64,000 nt of DNA from Paramesorhizobium endophyticum (GCF_014640615.1 NZ_BMHH01000002.1:248001-312000), one strand, 5' to 3'. Shown: positions 52,068 through 62,787, counted from the stretch's first letter. Numbers and translations are program-made. The notes: generated from the letters alone by a model not told the origin.

Positions 52068-54695
52068 TTACTCGGCTTTTGCTGTTTTCTTCGCTGTCTT
52101 CGGGGCAGTGGCCTTGCGGGCAGGGGCCTTTGCCGCCGTCTTGGCCTTGGGCGCGGCTTTGGCCCGGGCTGGCTTCTTGGCCGAAGCGCCGCCCTTCTCC
52201 GCAATCAGCACCAACGCTTCTTCCAGCGTTACGGTTGCAGGGTCCTTGCCCTTCGGCAGGGTGGCATTGACCTTGCCCCAGTTGACATAAGGCCCGTAGC
52301 GTCCGTCGCGGACGGTGATCGCCCCGCCATCGGGGTGGTCGCCCAGCGTCGCCAGCGCGGCAGGCGTGGAGCGGCCGCGTCCTCCGCCTTTCGCCTGCTT
52401 GTCGGCGAGCACGGTGACGGCGCGGTTGATGCCGATGGAGAACACTTCCTCGATGTTCTCGACGTTAGCGTAAGTGCCGTCATGCGTCACGTAAGGCCCA
52501 TAGCGCCCGATGCCGGCGGAGATCATCTTGCCGGTTTCGGGATGCTGGCCGATGTCGCGCGGCAGCGACAGCAGCGCCACGGCCTTCTCATGGTCTATCG
52601 TGTCCATGGTCCAGCCTTTCGGCAGGCTAGCGCGCTTGGCGTCCTTGCCTTCGCCGCGCTGGAGGTAGGGACCGAACCGGCCAGTGCGGGCGGTGATCTC
52701 CTCGCCCGTAGAAGGGTCGTTCCCCAGCGATTTCGGCTCGTCGCCGCCCATGGCCCCGGCGTCGCCATTGGCCTCGCCGCCGAGCTGGCGGGTGAATTTG
52801 CACTCCGGATAGTTCGAGCAGCCGACAAAGGCGCCGAACTTGCCGAGCTTCAGGGACAAGGTGCCCGTGCCGCAAGTGGGGCAGCTGCGCGGATTGCCGC
52901 CATCCTCGCGCGCGGGGAAGACGAGGGGGCTGAGTTCCTCGTTCAGCGCATCCAGCACCTCGGTGACGCGCAATTCCTTGGTGTTGCCGACGGCGGCGGA
53001 AAAATTCGTCCAGAAATCGCGCAGCACGTCCTTCCAGCGGAGCTTTCCGTCGGAGATGAGGTCGAGCTTTTCCTCCAGGTCCGCCGTGAAATCATATTCC
53101 ACATAGCGCTCGAAGAAGCTTTCGAGGAAGGCCGTTACCAGCCGGCCCTTGGCTTCCGGAATGAGCTTGCGCTTGTCGATGGTCACATATTCGCGGTCGC
53201 GCAGGGTGCTGATCGTCGCCGCATAGGTGGAGGGCCGGCCGATGCCGATCTCTTCCATCTTTTTAACGAGGGTCGCCTCGGAATAGCGCGGCGGCGGCTC
53301 GGTCGAATGCTGCGTGGCGTTGATGGTCTCGCGCGCCAGCGCTTCGTCCGCGCGGATCTCCGGCAGGCGGCCGCCGTCCTCGTCGTCTTCCTCTTCCTCG
53401 CGATGCTCGGTATAGGCGGCGATGAAGCCGTCGAAGCGGATGACGGAGCCGGTGGCGCGAAGCTGCGCCATCTCGCCGCCATTCGCCGCCTCGATCTCCA
53501 CCGTCGTGCGCTCGATATCGGCGGACTGCATCTGGCTGGCGATGGCGCGCTTCCAGATCAGCTCATAGAGCTTCGCCTGGTCGTCGTCGAGATAGCGGCG
53601 CATCTCCTTCGGATGGCGGGCGAAGTCGGTCGGGCGGATCGCTTCGTGCGCTTCCTGCGCGTTCTTGGCCTTGGTCGAATAATAGCGCGGCTTCTCCGGC
53701 ACATATTTTTCGCCGAAGCCGCTGCCTATGGCGCGCCGCGCTGCCTGGATGGCGTCCGGGTCCATCTGCACGCCGTCTGTACGCATATAGGTGATGAGAC
53801 CGGCCGTCTCACCGCCGATATCGATGCCCTCATAGAGCCGCTGGGCGATCTTCATCGTGCGGTCGGAGGAGAAGCCGAGCTTGGCGGAAGCCGCCTGCTG
53901 CAGTGTCGATGTGGTGAAGGGAGGGCCGGGATTGCGCTTCGTCGGCTTCGCCTCGACGGACAAGGCCCGGAATGTCGCGCCGTTCAGCATCGCCTTGATG
54001 GCATTGGCCTGTTCGGCATTCTTGATATCGAGCTTGCCGAGCTTCTTGCCGTTGAAGACGGTGAGGCGCGCCTCGAACGAATCATCGCGCGGCGTCTTCA
54101 GGATTGCGGCGATGTTCCAGTATTCCTCGCGGATGAAGCACTCGATCTCCTCCTCGCGCTCGCAGATGATGCGCAGCGCCACCGACTGGACCCGGCCCGC
54201 CGAACGCGCGCCGGGCAGCTTGCGCCAGAGCACGGGCGAAAGGTTGAAGCCGACGAGATAATCGAGGGCGCGGCGGGCGAGATAGGCATCCACCAACGGC
54301 ATGTCTATCTCGCGGGGGCTGGCCATCGCGTCGAGCACGGATTTCTTGGTGATGGCGTTGAAGGCCACGCGCTTGACCGATTTCGAGCCAAGTGCCTTCT
54401 TCTGCCGCAGCACCTCGAGGATATGCCAGGAAATTGCTTCTCCCTCGCGATCCGGGTCAGTTGCGAGAATCAGGCCGTCGCTCTCCTTCACCGCCTTGGC
54501 GATATCGTTCAAGCGCTTGGCGGCGGGGCCGTCAACCTCCCAGGACATGGCGAAGTCTTCGTCCGGGCGCACGGAGCCATCCTTGGCAGGCAGGTCGCGG
54601 ACATGGCCGAACGAGGCCAGGACCGTATAGCCGGAACCCAGATATTTATTGATTGTTTTGGCCTTGGCAGGCGATTCCACGACGACGACGTTCAT
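52068..54695 (-). CDS. topA: DNA topoisomerase I
   Basis: This 875-residue type IA topoisomerase relaxes negative supercoils. TOPRIM motifs are VVVESPAKAKTINKYLG and ATDPDREGEAISWHI. The DNA-cleaving tyrosine is near residue 303 in LITYMRTDGVQMD, and GRVQSVALRIICERE is intact. One zinc ribbon is evident (CPTCGTGTLSLKLGKFGAFVG, then CSNYPEC), followed by RYGPYV repeats of the alphaproteobacterial C-terminus. A Lys/Ala-rich tail ends the protein. It lies upstream of rnr on the same strand and downstream of dprA, a common order. Confidence 0.97.
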   Translation of the reverse strand: MNVVVVESPAKAKTINKYLGSGYTVLASFGHVRDLPAKDGSVRPDEDFAMSWEVDGPAAKRLNDIAKAVKESDGLILATDPDREGEAISWHILEVLRQKKALGSKSVKRVAFNAITKKSVLDAMASPREIDMPLVDAYLARRALDYLVGFNLSPVLWRKLPGARSAGRVQSVALRIICEREEEIECFIREEYWNIAAILKTPRDDSFEARLTVFNGKKLGKLDIKNAEQANAIKAMLNGATFRALSVEAKPTKRNPGPPFTTSTLQQAASAKLGFSSDRTMKIAQRLYEGIDIGGETAGLITYMRTDGVQMDPDAIQAARRAIGSGFGEKYVPEKPRYYSTKAKNAQEAHEAIRPTDFARHPKEMRRYLDDDQAKLYELIWKRAIASQMQSADIERTTVEIEAANGGEMAQLRATGSVIRFDGFIAAYTEHREEEEDDEDGGRLPEIRADEALARETINATQHSTEPPPRYSEATLVKKMEEIGIGRPSTYAATISTLRDREYVTIDKRKLIPEAKGRLVTAFLESFFERYVEYDFTADLEEKLDLISDGKLRWKDVLRDFWTNFSAAVGNTKELRVTEVLDALNEELSPLVFPAREDGGNPRSCPTCGTGTLSLKLGKFGAFVGCSNYPECKFTRQLGGEANGDAGAMGGDEPKSLGNDPSTGEEITARTGRFGPYLQRGEGKDAKRASLPKGWTMDTIDHEKAVALLSLPRDIGQHPETGKMISAGIGRYGPYVTHDGTYANVENIEEVFSIGINRAVTVLADKQAKGGGRGRSTPAALATLGDHPDGGAITVRDGRYGPYVNWGKVNATLPKGKDPATVTLEEALVLIAEKGGASAKKPARAKAAPKAKTAAKAPARKATAPKTAKKTAKAE

Positions 54696-54957
54696 AAATT
54701 GTCTCTAAACTGGCCCCGCCTCTACACAAATTCGCCGGGCGAGGTAAAATTCGCTTTCCCAAATGAACAGCCCCATCCGTTTGGTCAAGGGCTGGGTGAT
54801 AATTTTCCATCGATTGCAATCACTGGTTGCTTCATATTATTTTAAAATCGGCGATAGTATTAACATGAAATGATCTATTGATAAACCATACGCATTCGAC
54901 CCGATTATTAGCATATCGAAATCCATCCTTTGTCGATCAAAAATTTTCAGGTCCATC

Positions 54958-55146
54958 ATGAACAACCAAACTGTAGCACGTACTGAAACCCTTTCTTATA
55001 TCCACCAGCTGCTCGAAGAACTGCACGGAATGGCGCACAACGCCAATTTCCCGATGCTGGCCTATTTTATCGGCATGGCTGTCATCGAGAGCGAGGAGGC
55101 TCTGTGGCGCGAGCAGCAGGAGTCAGGCGGGGAGGAGAGAGACTGA
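54958..55146 (+). CDS. Small conserved-looking hypothetical protein
   Basis: The 62-residue product (TETLSYIHQLLEELHGMAHN, then NFPMLAYFIGMAVIESEEAL) is helical, with an acidic end. Such small helical proteins are widespread in Rhizobiales without a known role. The spacing of its hydrophobic residues suggests an amphipathic helix pair. Its 3' end overlaps the dprA 3' end by 24 nt. The AT-rich 260 nt upstream (54696-54957) shared with topA would hold both promoters. No clear ribosome site is seen. Confidence 0.6.
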   Translation: MNNQTVARTETLSYIHQLLEELHGMAHNANFPMLAYFIGMAVIESEEALWREQQESGGEERD

Positions 55147-56289
55147 CCCGCCGGAATGACGGCTGAGGCGTCCTGCCAGATCGAGTTCGAGCAGGACGAG
55201 GAACACCTGTGACGGATGCAGGCGGGTGTGGCGGATCAGATCGTCCACATCCGTCGGCGTCGGACTCAGGGCCTCGATCAGGCGCTCCCGCTCGTCGTCG
55301 GTGAGAAGCGGCAAGGGCCCGTTCGGCGCCTCATCGAGCCGTTCGCCTGGGTCGCGCAGCGGCAATTCGCCCTGTACCGGCTCCTTGCCGATGAGCGGCG
55401 TCAGCGCGTCGATAACATCATTGGCATCGGTCACGAGAATGGCTCCGTTCTTGATCAGCTTGTTCGTGCCCGCCGAGCGCGGGTCGAGCGGCGAGCCGGG
55501 GACGGCGAAGAGCAGCCGCCCCATTTCACCCGCCAGCCGGGCGCTGATGAGCGAGCCGGAGCGGTCGGCGGCTTCGATGACGACGAGGCCCAGCGAAATG
55601 CCGGCGATGATGCGGTTGCGTCGGGGAAAGTCGCGGGCACGCGGCTCCCATCCCATGGGCATTTCGGTGACGAGCGCGCCGTTCCCGGCAGGAATGGTCT
55701 TGTAGAGATGCATGTTCTCGGGCGGGTAGGGCTTGTCGAGCCCGCCCGCGAGCACGGCGATGGTGCCGGTTTCGAGGCTCGCTTCATGGGCGGCGGCATC
55801 GATGCCGCGCGCCAGACCCGACACGATGGCGAAACCCACCGCGCCCAGTTCCTGCACCAGCCGCTGGGTGAACCGGTTGCCCGCGAGCGAGGAGTTGCGC
55901 GCGCCGACGATCGCGACAGGTGGTGCGCCGAATACGCGCGTATCGCCCTTGACGATTAGCATAGGCGGAGAGGCCTCGTAATGGCGCAGATAGGGCGGAT
56001 ATTCCGGCTCGCCCATGCCGATGAGCTGCGCGCCCATGCGTTCGATCTGCTCCAGTTCCCGCTCGGCTTCCTCCATGGTCACGACGCGAATGGGCTTCTT
56101 GCCGCCGCCGCGATACATGAGCTCGGGCAGCATCTCCAGCGCATCGCTGGCGGAGCCGAAATGGGAGATGAGATCGCGGAAAGTAACGGGGCCGACATTT
56201 TCGCTGCGGATCAGGCGCAGCCAGTTGAGCCGCTGCCGGCGGGAGAGGCGAATGCCGTGAGCAGGATGCGAATGAGTCGAAGCGGGCAT
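55123..56289 (-). CDS. dprA: DNA-processing protein DprA
   Basis: The 388-residue Rossmann-fold protein loads RecA on incoming single-stranded DNA in transformation. The core shows VAIVGARNSSLAGNRFTQRL, FAIVSGLARGIDAAAHEASL, TIAVLAGGLDKPYPPEN, the RNRIIAGISLGLVVIEA block and GSLISARLAGEMGR. An N-terminal SAM-like domain and a C-terminal winged helix (DVDDLIRHTRLHPSQVFLVL) are present. With comEC in this window it suggests at least part of a competence route. It is followed by topA, as is usual. Confidence 0.95.
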   Translation of the reverse strand: MPASTHSHPAHGIRLSRRQRLNWLRLIRSENVGPVTFRDLISHFGSASDALEMLPELMYRGGGKKPIRVVTMEEAERELEQIERMGAQLIGMGEPEYPPYLRHYEASPPMLIVKGDTRVFGAPPVAIVGARNSSLAGNRFTQRLVQELGAVGFAIVSGLARGIDAAAHEASLETGTIAVLAGGLDKPYPPENMHLYKTIPAGNGALVTEMPMGWEPRARDFPRRNRIIAGISLGLVVIEAADRSGSLISARLAGEMGRLLFAVPGSPLDPRSAGTNKLIKNGAILVTDANDVIDALTPLIGKEPVQGELPLRDPGERLDEAPNGPLPLLTDDERERLIEALSPTPTDVDDLIRHTRLHPSQVFLVLLELDLAGRLSRHSGGSVSLLPA

Positions 56290-56313
56290 CCTGCTCGAGA
56301 TCCTTATTTACCG

Positions 56314-56377
56314 GCATGATCTCGCCCGAAAAGTCTGCAACTTTTTGCTGTCGCTGACCTTCGGTTCGGGATGATGC
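56314..56377. repeat. Palindromic intergenic repeat, family A, copy 4
   Basis: It starts GCATGATCTCGCCCGAAAAG and ends CGGTTCGGGATGATGC, with about 20 extra nt in the middle compared with copies 2 and 3. It lies between plsY and dprA. Confidence 0.75.
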
Positions 56378-56399
56378 TTCGATGAATTTGCCTGACGGG

Positions 56400-57014
56400 T
56401 CATCTCTTGGCCCCGATCTTTCCCTCGGTGCCGTTGAGTAGGCGGGAGATATTGGCCCGGTGCTTGATGAAGATGATGACGCTCATGAGCGCGAGGAGCA
56501 GCGCGGTATCACGCAGGCCCATGAAATAGAGCGTAATGGGCACAACCACCGCAGCCACGAGGGCGGAGAGCGAAGAATAACGGGTGAGAAAAGCCACGAT
56601 AAGCCAGACCGCAGCAAAGATCAGCGCGCCCTTCCAGGTAAGGCCGATCAGCACGCCCAGATAGGTTGCAACGCCTTTGCCGCCCTTGAAGCCCAGCCAC
56701 ACTGGGAAAATATGGCCGAGAAACGCGCCGAAACCGGCTGCAAGCGCCGCTTCCAGCCCCCAGTGCCACGCGATCAGCACAGCGACCGTGCCTTTCAGCG
56801 CGTCGAGGATGAGAGTCGCAGCGGCAAGCTTCCTGTTGCCCGTCCGTAGCACATTCGTTGCGCCGATATTGCCCGAGCCGATGGAGCGCACATCGCCCAG
56901 CCCGGCAAGCCGGGTCAGAATCAGGCCGAAGGGAATCGACCCAAGCAGATAGCCGAAGAGGAGGGCTGCCAGCAGAACAAGAAGATCTGCCTGAATCATG
57001 ATCGAATCGGGCAT
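56400..57014 (-). CDS. plsY: Glycerol-3-phosphate acyltransferase PlsY
   Basis: The 204-residue inner-membrane enzyme moves acyl groups from acyl-phosphate to glycerol-3-phosphate, starting phospholipid synthesis. It has about six hydrophobic segments and the three conserved loops: [40 protein letters not shown] and [35 protein letters not shown] near the end also matches the family. The ATG at 57014 is preceded by GGAG; codons upstream belong to repeat sequence. It lies between pyrC' and dprA on the same strand. Confidence 0.95.
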   Translation of the reverse strand: MPDSIMIQADLLVLLAALLFGYLLGSIPFGLILTRLAGLGDVRSIGSGNIGATNVLRTGNRKLAAATLILDALKGTVAVLIAWHWGLEAALAAGFGAFLGHIFPVWLGFKGGKGVATYLGVLIGLTWKGALIFAAVWLIVAFLTRYSSLSALVAAVVVPITLYFMGLRDTALLLALMSVIIFIKHRANISRLLNGTEGKIGAKR

Positions 57015-57066
57015 ACGCCGTTCTCCGGGCTGTGGAAGCGAAATGTTGGGGGCATCGGCGGGACAA

Positions 57067-57326
57067 TACCCCCCTTTGTCCCGCCGGACATCTCCCCCTT
57101 CTCCCTCGTCATCCTCGGGCTTGACCCGAGGATCCACGCCACGGAGGCGGAGATGGTATTGTCATTCACAACAGGATCAGAAACTGCCGAACGAGATACT
57201 GTTCTTGCTTTCTGGAACGCGTCGTAAGGGTGGAAAAGCCCATGCCCCCTGGCCGTGGATCCTCGGGTCAAGCCCGAGGAGGACGGCGGGAGGGGAAGAT
57301 GTCCGGCAGGCCAGAGGGGGGCGCCT
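57067..57326. repeat. Composite element: family B palindromes nested in family C arms
   Basis: Outer arms (CCCCCCTTTGTCC, GCCGGACATCTCCCC on the left; GGGAAGATGTCCGGCAGG, CCAGAGGGGGGCG on the right) are family C. Inside them lies a 27-bp perfect inverted repeat (57112-57138 with 57254-57280) with the family B CTCGGGCTTGACCCGAG core. Between these is a middle of about 115 nt. It fills the gap between plsY and pyrC'. The nesting indicates one element type inserted in or recombined with another. Confidence 0.75.
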
Positions 57327-57359
57327 AGAACCAGCGTTTCCATTTCAACGTCAGCCGCT

Positions 57360-58643
57360 TTAAAGGTTGAACACCATTTTCCCCGCGACCATAGCCTGCA
57401 AAACGCGCCCTTGGAAGCGTGCGCCCTCGAAACAGCTGTTCTTGGAGCGTGAAAGCAGGTCTTTTTCCTGCACAATCCACGGCTCATCGAGATCGACAAC
57501 GGCCAGATCCGCCGGCGCGCCGGGCTTCAGCGTTCCCGCATCGAGGCCGAATATCCGCGCCGGAGCGGTGGAGAGCACCTCGATGATTCGAATGAGCGGC
57601 AGGCTGCCGTCATGATAGAGCCGCAGCGCCGCCGCCAGCAGCGTTTCAAGCCCGATGGCCCCCGCCGCCGCGTCGGCGAAGGGCAGGCGCTTCGTGTCCA
57701 CGTCCTGCGGATTATGCGCGGAAGCGACGAGATCGATCACGCCCGCGCGCACCGCCTCCACCATGGCCAGCCGGTCTTCTTCCGTCCGCAAGGGCGGCGA
57801 AAGCCGGTAGAAGGTGCGGAATTCGCCGACATCATTCTCGTTGAGCGAGAGATGGTTGATGGAAATGCCCGCCGTCACCGTCAGGCCCTGATCCTTGGCG
57901 CGCAGCACCGCCTCCGCCGACATGGCCGTGGAAATCTGCGCGGCGTGGTATTTGCTGCGTGTCAGCGCGGCCAGCCGCAAATCGCGCTCGAGCGGGATGA
58001 CTTCCGCCTCGCGCGGAATGCCGGGCAGCCCAAGCCAACTGGCGAACAGCCCCTCATTCATCACGCCGTTGGAGAGGTAAGGGTCGTGGGTCTCGTGAGC
58101 CACAACCATGCCGAAGTCGCGCGCGTAGGTCATGGCGCGGCGCATCAGCAGCGTATTGGCGATGCTTTTGCGGCCCTCGGTGATCGCGACCGCGCCCGCC
58201 TGCCTGAGAAGGCCGAACTCGGTCATCTCTTCGCCGTGAAGGCCCTTGGTGATCGCCGCAGCCGGATGGACATTGACGATGGCCGTATCGCGGGCGGTGC
58301 GCTTGACGAATTCGACCAGCGCGACCGAATCGATCACCGGATCGGTGTCCGGCATCATGATGATCGACGTGACGCCGCCCGCCGCCGCCGCCCGGCTCGC
58401 CGAGGCGATGGTTTCGCGGTGTTCCGCGCCCGGTTCGCCGATGAAGACGCGCGCATCCACCAGACCGGGGATAATCGTCTTGCCGGTGGCGTCGATCCGT
58501 TCCGCCCCTTCAGGCGCGCCCTGGCCGCGTGCATCCGCTCCTGCGGCGAGGATGACGCCATCCTTGACGATGACGGTGCCGATCTCATCGAGCCCGCGCG
58601 AGGGATCGACGATGCGGGCATTTTCGAAAACGGTCGCGTTCAT
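57360..58643 (-). CDS. pyrC: Dihydroorotase-like protein lacking metal ligands (PyrC' / PyrX)
   Basis: The 427-residue product is a class I dihydroorotase homologue. The Zn-binding DxHxH motif reads [13 protein letters not shown], with Arg65 and Phe67 in place of both histidines. The later site reads SAHNPQD instead of DHAPH. It should therefore be inactive. In Pseudomonas and others such a pseudo-DHOase is a structural partner of PyrB. Here it is coupled to pyrB by a 4-nt ATGA overlap, which fits that role. An active dihydroorotase must be encoded elsewhere. Confidence 0.85.
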   Translation of the reverse strand: MNATVFENARIVDPSRGLDEIGTVIVKDGVILAAGADARGQGAPEGAERIDATGKTIIPGLVDARVFIGEPGAEHRETIASASRAAAAGGVTSIIMMPDTDPVIDSVALVEFVKRTARDTAIVNVHPAAAITKGLHGEEMTEFGLLRQAGAVAITEGRKSIANTLLMRRAMTYARDFGMVVAHETHDPYLSNGVMNEGLFASWLGLPGIPREAEVIPLERDLRLAALTRSKYHAAQISTAMSAEAVLRAKDQGLTVTAGISINHLSLNENDVGEFRTFYRLSPPLRTEEDRLAMVEAVRAGVIDLVASAHNPQDVDTKRLPFADAAAGAIGLETLLAAALRLYHDGSLPLIRIIEVLSTAPARIFGLDAGTLKPGAPADLAVVDLDEPWIVQEKDLLSRSKNSCFEGARFQGRVLQAMVAGKMVFNL

Positions 58644-59611
58644 GCCCGGCTCCCCGTCTCATCATCGTTGCGGCGCGGGTCGAGCAACGCCTCCATGACA
58701 GCCATGCGGACGGCCACGCCCATCTCGACCTGCCGCTGGATCACGCTTTGCGGGCCGTCGGCAATGTCGGACGCGATCTCGACCCCGCGATTCATCGGGC
58801 CGGGATGCATGACGAGCGCATCGGGCTTCGCATGTTTCAATTTCTCGCTGTCGAGGCCGTAATAATGGAAATATTCGCGCACCGAAGGCACGAAGGAACC
58901 GGCCATGCGCTCGCGCTGGAGCCGCAACATCATGACGACGTCGGCGTCCTTCAACCCGTCTTCCATGGAGTTGAACACCTCGACGCCCATCTGCGCGATG
59001 CCCGAGGGGAGCAGGGTGGAAGGCGCCACGACGCGCAGGCGCGCGCCCAAAGCATGGAGCGCCAGGATATTGGACCTAGCCACGCGCGAGTGCAGCACGT
59101 CGCCGCAGATGGCGATGGTAAGCCCCGCGATGCGGCCCTTGGCGCGGCGGATGGTGAGCGCATCGAGCAGCGCCTGCGTCGGATGTTCGTGCGCGCCGTC
59201 GCCGGCATTGACCACCGAGCAGCCGACCTTCTGCGCCAGCAGCGCCGCCGCGCCCGCCGAGGCATGGCGGATGACGAGGATGTCCGGTCGCATGGCGTTG
59301 AGCGTCATCGCCGTGTCGATGAGCGTTTCGCCCTTCTTCACCGAGGAATTGCCCACGGACATATTCATAACATCCGCGCCCAGCCGCTTTCCGGCCAGCT
59401 CGAAGGACGATTGCGTCCGCGTCGACGATTCGAAGAAGAGATTGATCTGGGTCCGCCCGCGAAGCACGGCCTTTTTCTTCTCCGGCTGGCGGGAAATCGC
59501 CACGGCCTCGTCGGCCCGGTCGAGAAGGCAGGTAATATCCTGCGGCGAAAGGCCCTTGATGCCAAGCAGGTGGCGGTGAGGGTAGAGGGGAAGAGCTGGG
59601 TTCGATATCAT
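58640..59611 (-). CDS. pyrB: Aspartate carbamoyltransferase catalytic subunit
   Basis: This 323-residue enzyme condenses carbamoyl phosphate with aspartate in pyrimidine synthesis. Signatures are the carbamoyl-phosphate loop [48 protein letters not shown] and [21 protein letters not shown] is also intact. There is no pyrI gene nearby. The stop overlaps the pseudo-dihydroorotase start, as in the Pseudomonas-type ATCase. The 245 nt upstream to the divergent aidB-like gene hold the promoter. Confidence 0.97.
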   Translation of the reverse strand: MISNPALPLYPHRHLLGIKGLSPQDITCLLDRADEAVAISRQPEKKKAVLRGRTQINLFFESSTRTQSSFELAGKRLGADVMNMSVGNSSVKKGETLIDTAMTLNAMRPDILVIRHASAGAAALLAQKVGCSVVNAGDGAHEHPTQALLDALTIRRAKGRIAGLTIAICGDVLHSRVARSNILALHALGARLRVVAPSTLLPSGIAQMGVEVFNSMEDGLKDADVVMMLRLQRERMAGSFVPSVREYFHYYGLDSEKLKHAKPDALVMHPGPMNRGVEIASDIADGPQSVIQRQVEMGVAVRMAVMEALLDPRRNDDETGSRA

Positions 59612-59856
59612 GTTAAAACACCCCTATAGAGCGGTTCTCGCCGCGATGGAATAGGAAGAACCGCTCCATAGCTTTTTTCCGCCGCATTTATGCTCCGCAG
59701 CGGTTCCAGCCGCCGGAAGGACCGATGCGAACAGCTCGCAAGCAATGTATATAGGTGAATGAAAAATTTAGGGTATCTCGCTACGAGATCATATATTCTT
59801 TGCCTGCCGGCCCCGTTTTGGACAGGGGGCCGCCAAATTGATAATGGGAACTGCCG

Positions 59857-61485
59857 TTGAAAACGCACGAGGTCACCAACCAGACGCCGCCGATGACCGG
59901 CACCAACGCCTATCTTGGCGACCCGTTGCTCATGCACATCACGTCCAGCTTCCCGAAGGCGCTGCATAGCGATCTGGAGCAGTCGGGCCGCTTCGTCCTG
60001 TCGGCGGAGGCGCAGGACTTGGCGCGGCTCGCCAATACCGAACTGCCCAAGCTGAAGACCCATGACCGGCAGGGCAGGCGTCTCGATCAGGTCGATTACC
60101 ACCCCGCCTACCACGCGCTGATGCGCCGTTCGATCGCACAAGGGCTTCATTCTTCCATATGGGAAGACGGGCAGGGCGAGGCGAGCCGCCGCCATCAGGT
60201 GCGCGCGGCGCGATTCTATCTGACAGCGCAGCTTGAAACCGGCCATCTCTGCCCCGTCACCATGACCAACGCCTCGCTCGCCGCCATCATGGCTAGCCCG
60301 AACCTCTACAAGGAATGGGCGCCGCTCATCCTTACCCGCAAATATGACCCAAGCCAGCGCGTCCCCGCCAAGAAGACCGGGCTGACGCTCGGCATGGGCA
60401 TGACCGAGAAGCAGGGCGGCACGGATGTGCGCGCCAATACCACCAAGGCCGACCGGGCAGGCAACGGCTTCTACCGCATCACCGGACATAAATGGTTCCT
60501 CTCTGCGCCGATGTCGGATGCCTTTTTGGTGCTGGGGCAGGCGGCGGAAGGGCTCTCCTGCTTCCTCGTGCCGCGCATGCTGCCCGACGGCACCAGCAAC
60601 GGGCTTCGCTTCCAGCGCTTGAAAGACAAGCTCGGCAATCGCTCCAATGCGTCCTCAGAAGTGGAATTCGAGGAAACGCTGGGCCAGATGGTCGGCAAGC
60701 CGGGCGACGGCGTCAAGACGATCATCGACATGGTGACGCTGACACGGCTCGACTGCGCCATCGCTTCCGCCGGGCTGATGCGGGCGGGGCTGGCGGAAGC
60801 CGTGCACCACGCGCGCCATCGCCACGTCTTCGGCACGCCGCTCATCGATCAGCCCCTGATGCAGCGGGTGCTGGCCGATATGGCGCTCGACGTGGCGGGT
60901 GCGACCGCCCTGTCGCTCCGTCTCGCCCGCGCCTTCGACATGGCGGCTATCGACCGCACCGAGGCGGCCTTCGCCCGCGTCATGACGCCGGTGGTCAAAT
61001 ATTGGGTAGCGAAGATCGCCCCGGCGCTGCTCTATGAGGCAATGGAGTCCCTGGGCGGCAATGGCTATATCGAGGAGGGTAATCTCGCCCGCTATTACCG
61101 GGAAGCGCCTGTTAACGCCATCTGGGAGGGCTCGGGCAATGTCATGGCGCTCGACGTGCGCCGCGTGCTGCTGCGCGCACCGAAGCTGTTTGACGACGTG
61201 CTCGCCTGGATCGCCCGGCAACTGGGCCGCAGCGGGCAGGGCACCAGCGATGTCCTGCGCGCCGCCATGAGCGTGACGACCTCGGACGAAGGCGCCACTC
61301 GCCTGCTGACGGAGCAGCTCGCGCTCGCCGCCGCCGGAGCCGAACTACGCCATCTCGGAATGGAGGAAATCGCCGACGCCTTCGTGGAAACCCGCCTGGC
61401 CGGGCAATGGCGCACCACCTACGGCATGCTTGACGCCCGCCACAACGCCAAGGCTATCCTCGATGGGCTTTATCCGACGGTGTAG
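59857..61485 (+). CDS. AidB-like acyl-CoA dehydrogenase family protein
   Basis: The 542-residue flavoprotein is close to AidB, the adaptive-response protein of the acyl-CoA dehydrogenase fold. It shows [58 protein letters not shown] and [18 protein letters not shown], all AidB hallmarks. The C-terminal DNA-binding-like domain follows. AidB is thought to protect DNA from alkylation; dehydrogenase activity is weak in E. coli. The start is a TTG at 59857 behind GGGAA. Its 3' end overlaps ruvX by 16 nt. No Ada-type regulator is in view. Confidence 0.88.
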   Translation: MKTHEVTNQTPPMTGTNAYLGDPLLMHITSSFPKALHSDLEQSGRFVLSAEAQDLARLANTELPKLKTHDRQGRRLDQVDYHPAYHALMRRSIAQGLHSSIWEDGQGEASRRHQVRAARFYLTAQLETGHLCPVTMTNASLAAIMASPNLYKEWAPLILTRKYDPSQRVPAKKTGLTLGMGMTEKQGGTDVRANTTKADRAGNGFYRITGHKWFLSAPMSDAFLVLGQAAEGLSCFLVPRMLPDGTSNGLRFQRLKDKLGNRSNASSEVEFEETLGQMVGKPGDGVKTIIDMVTLTRLDCAIASAGLMRAGLAEAVHHARHRHVFGTPLIDQPLMQRVLADMALDVAGATALSLRLARAFDMAAIDRTEAAFARVMTPVVKYWVAKIAPALLYEAMESLGGNGYIEEGNLARYYREAPVNAIWEGSGNVMALDVRRVLLRAPKLFDDVLAWIARQLGRSGQGTSDVLRAAMSVTTSDEGATRLLTEQLALAAAGAELRHLGMEEIADAFVETRLAGQWRTTYGMLDARHNAKAILDGLYPTV

Positions 61486-61961
61486 GCGGCTTGACGCCTT
61501 AGCCCAGCAAGCCGGTCCAGCGCTCCCTGCAGAATAAAGGCGGCGGCGGCGGAGTCGATCCGTTCGGCGCGTTTCTTGCGCGAGACGTCCATGCCGATCA
61601 GCGCCCGCTCCGCCGCGACCGTGGAGAGGCGTTCATCCCAATAGACGAAGGGCAGTTCCGTCAGCCTCTCCATGTTGCGGACGAAGGCGCGGGTGGACTG
61701 GACGCGCGGGCCCTCGCTGCCGTCCATGTTGACGGGGAGCCCGATGATGACGGCGCCGGCGTTTTCGGCTTTCAGCGCCGCCAGCAGCGCCTCCGCGTCG
61801 ATGGTGAATTTCACCCGCCGGATTACGGGCCGCGGATTGGAAAAGGAAAGGCCCCGGTCGGAAACGGCAAGGCCGATGGTCTTCGTGCCGAGATCCAGTC
61901 CGGCAACGGTCTGGCCCGGCTCGAGGGCCTTTTCAACAGATTCGATAGCCAGAACCGTCAC
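61470..61961 (-). CDS. ruvX: Putative pre-16S rRNA nuclease / Holliday junction resolvase YqgF
   Basis: The 163-residue RNase H-like protein shows the three YqgF motifs: [33 protein letters not shown] and [14 protein letters not shown], with the acidic catalytic residues. It matures the 16S rRNA 5' end; a resolvase role has also been proposed. GTG 61961 is chosen because GGTGGGA precedes it. It converges with the aidB-like gene (16-nt overlap) and is divergent from the hydrolase gene 95 nt away. Confidence 0.93.
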   Translation of the reverse strand: MTVLAIESVEKALEPGQTVAGLDLGTKTIGLAVSDRGLSFSNPRPVIRRVKFTIDAEALLAALKAENAGAVIIGLPVNMDGSEGPRVQSTRAFVRNMERLTELPFVYWDERLSTVAAERALIGMDVSRKKRAERIDSAAAAFILQGALDRLAGLRRQAAYTVG

Positions 61962-62055
61962 GATCCCACCTTTCCGTTTTGTAATCGTCACACCCTTGGA
62001 GCATTTTGCCGACATACTTATCTTATTGAAATCTCTAACCCAAGGGAGAAACCCC

Positions 62056-62760
62056 ATGAAAATCAAATGGCTTGGCCACTCGGCATTCCGTGTCGAAGTC
62101 CCCGGCGCCACGATCCTGATCGATCCTTTCATCACCGGCAATCCGGGCGCGAAGGGCATCGATCTCAAGGAGGAGGCCAGGGGCGTGACGCATATCGCGC
62201 TGACCCATGGCCATGGCGACCATATCGGCGATACCGTCGATCTCGCCAAGGAAACGGACGCGACCGTCATCGCCAATGCCGATCTCGCCAGTTGGCTGGC
62301 GCGTCAGGGCGTCGAGAAGGTCGATCCCGGCAATACCGGCGGCACGATCTCGCATAACGGCTTTTCGCTGACCTTCGTCAACGCGCTTCATTCCTCCGCC
62401 TTCATTACCGAGGACGGTGTGTCGCATTCGCTCGGCAATGCAAACGGACTCGTGTTCCATTTCGAAAACGAGCCGACGCTCTACCACATGGGCGACACCG
62501 ATATTTTCTCCGACATGAAGCTTATCAACGAGCTTCATCGCCCGCAGATCGGCCTGGTCCCCATCGGCGACCGCTTCACGATGGGCGGCGCCGTGGCCGC
62601 GCTCGCCTGCCAGCGTTATTTCGACTTTTCCACCGTCCTGCCCTGCCATTACGGCTCCTTCCCGATCATCGACGCGACAGCGGATAAATTCGTCACCGCC
62701 ATGGAAGGGGTGAGCACGAAGGTGGAAGTGCCGAAGGCAGGCGATACGCTGTCGTTTTGA
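62056..62760 (+). CDS. UPF0173 metal-dependent hydrolase
   Basis: The 234-residue protein has the metallo-beta-lactamase fold of UPF0173: the metal motif HGHGDHIGD near residues 52-60, [12 protein letters not shown] with a bridging Asp, and [16 protein letters not shown]. It starts [14 protein letters not shown], a typical family beginning. Its physiological substrate is unknown. AAGGGAG lies before the ATG. It is often found in Rhizobiales next to ruvX and gatC, as here. Confidence 0.92.
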   Translation: MKIKWLGHSAFRVEVPGATILIDPFITGNPGAKGIDLKEEARGVTHIALTHGHGDHIGDTVDLAKETDATVIANADLASWLARQGVEKVDPGNTGGTISHNGFSLTFVNALHSSAFITEDGVSHSLGNANGLVFHFENEPTLYHMGDTDIFSDMKLINELHRPQIGLVPIGDRFTMGGAVAALACQRYFDFSTVLPCHYGSFPIIDATADKFVTAMEGVSTKVEVPKAGDTLSF

Positions 62761-62787
62761 GCTATCTTTGATAGAATGCGCCAAGCG

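Noticed and set aside
52335-54845. 836-codon open frame opposite topA
   Set aside because: It is the complement of topA and shows no recognisable domain. Length alone is not evidence at this GC content.
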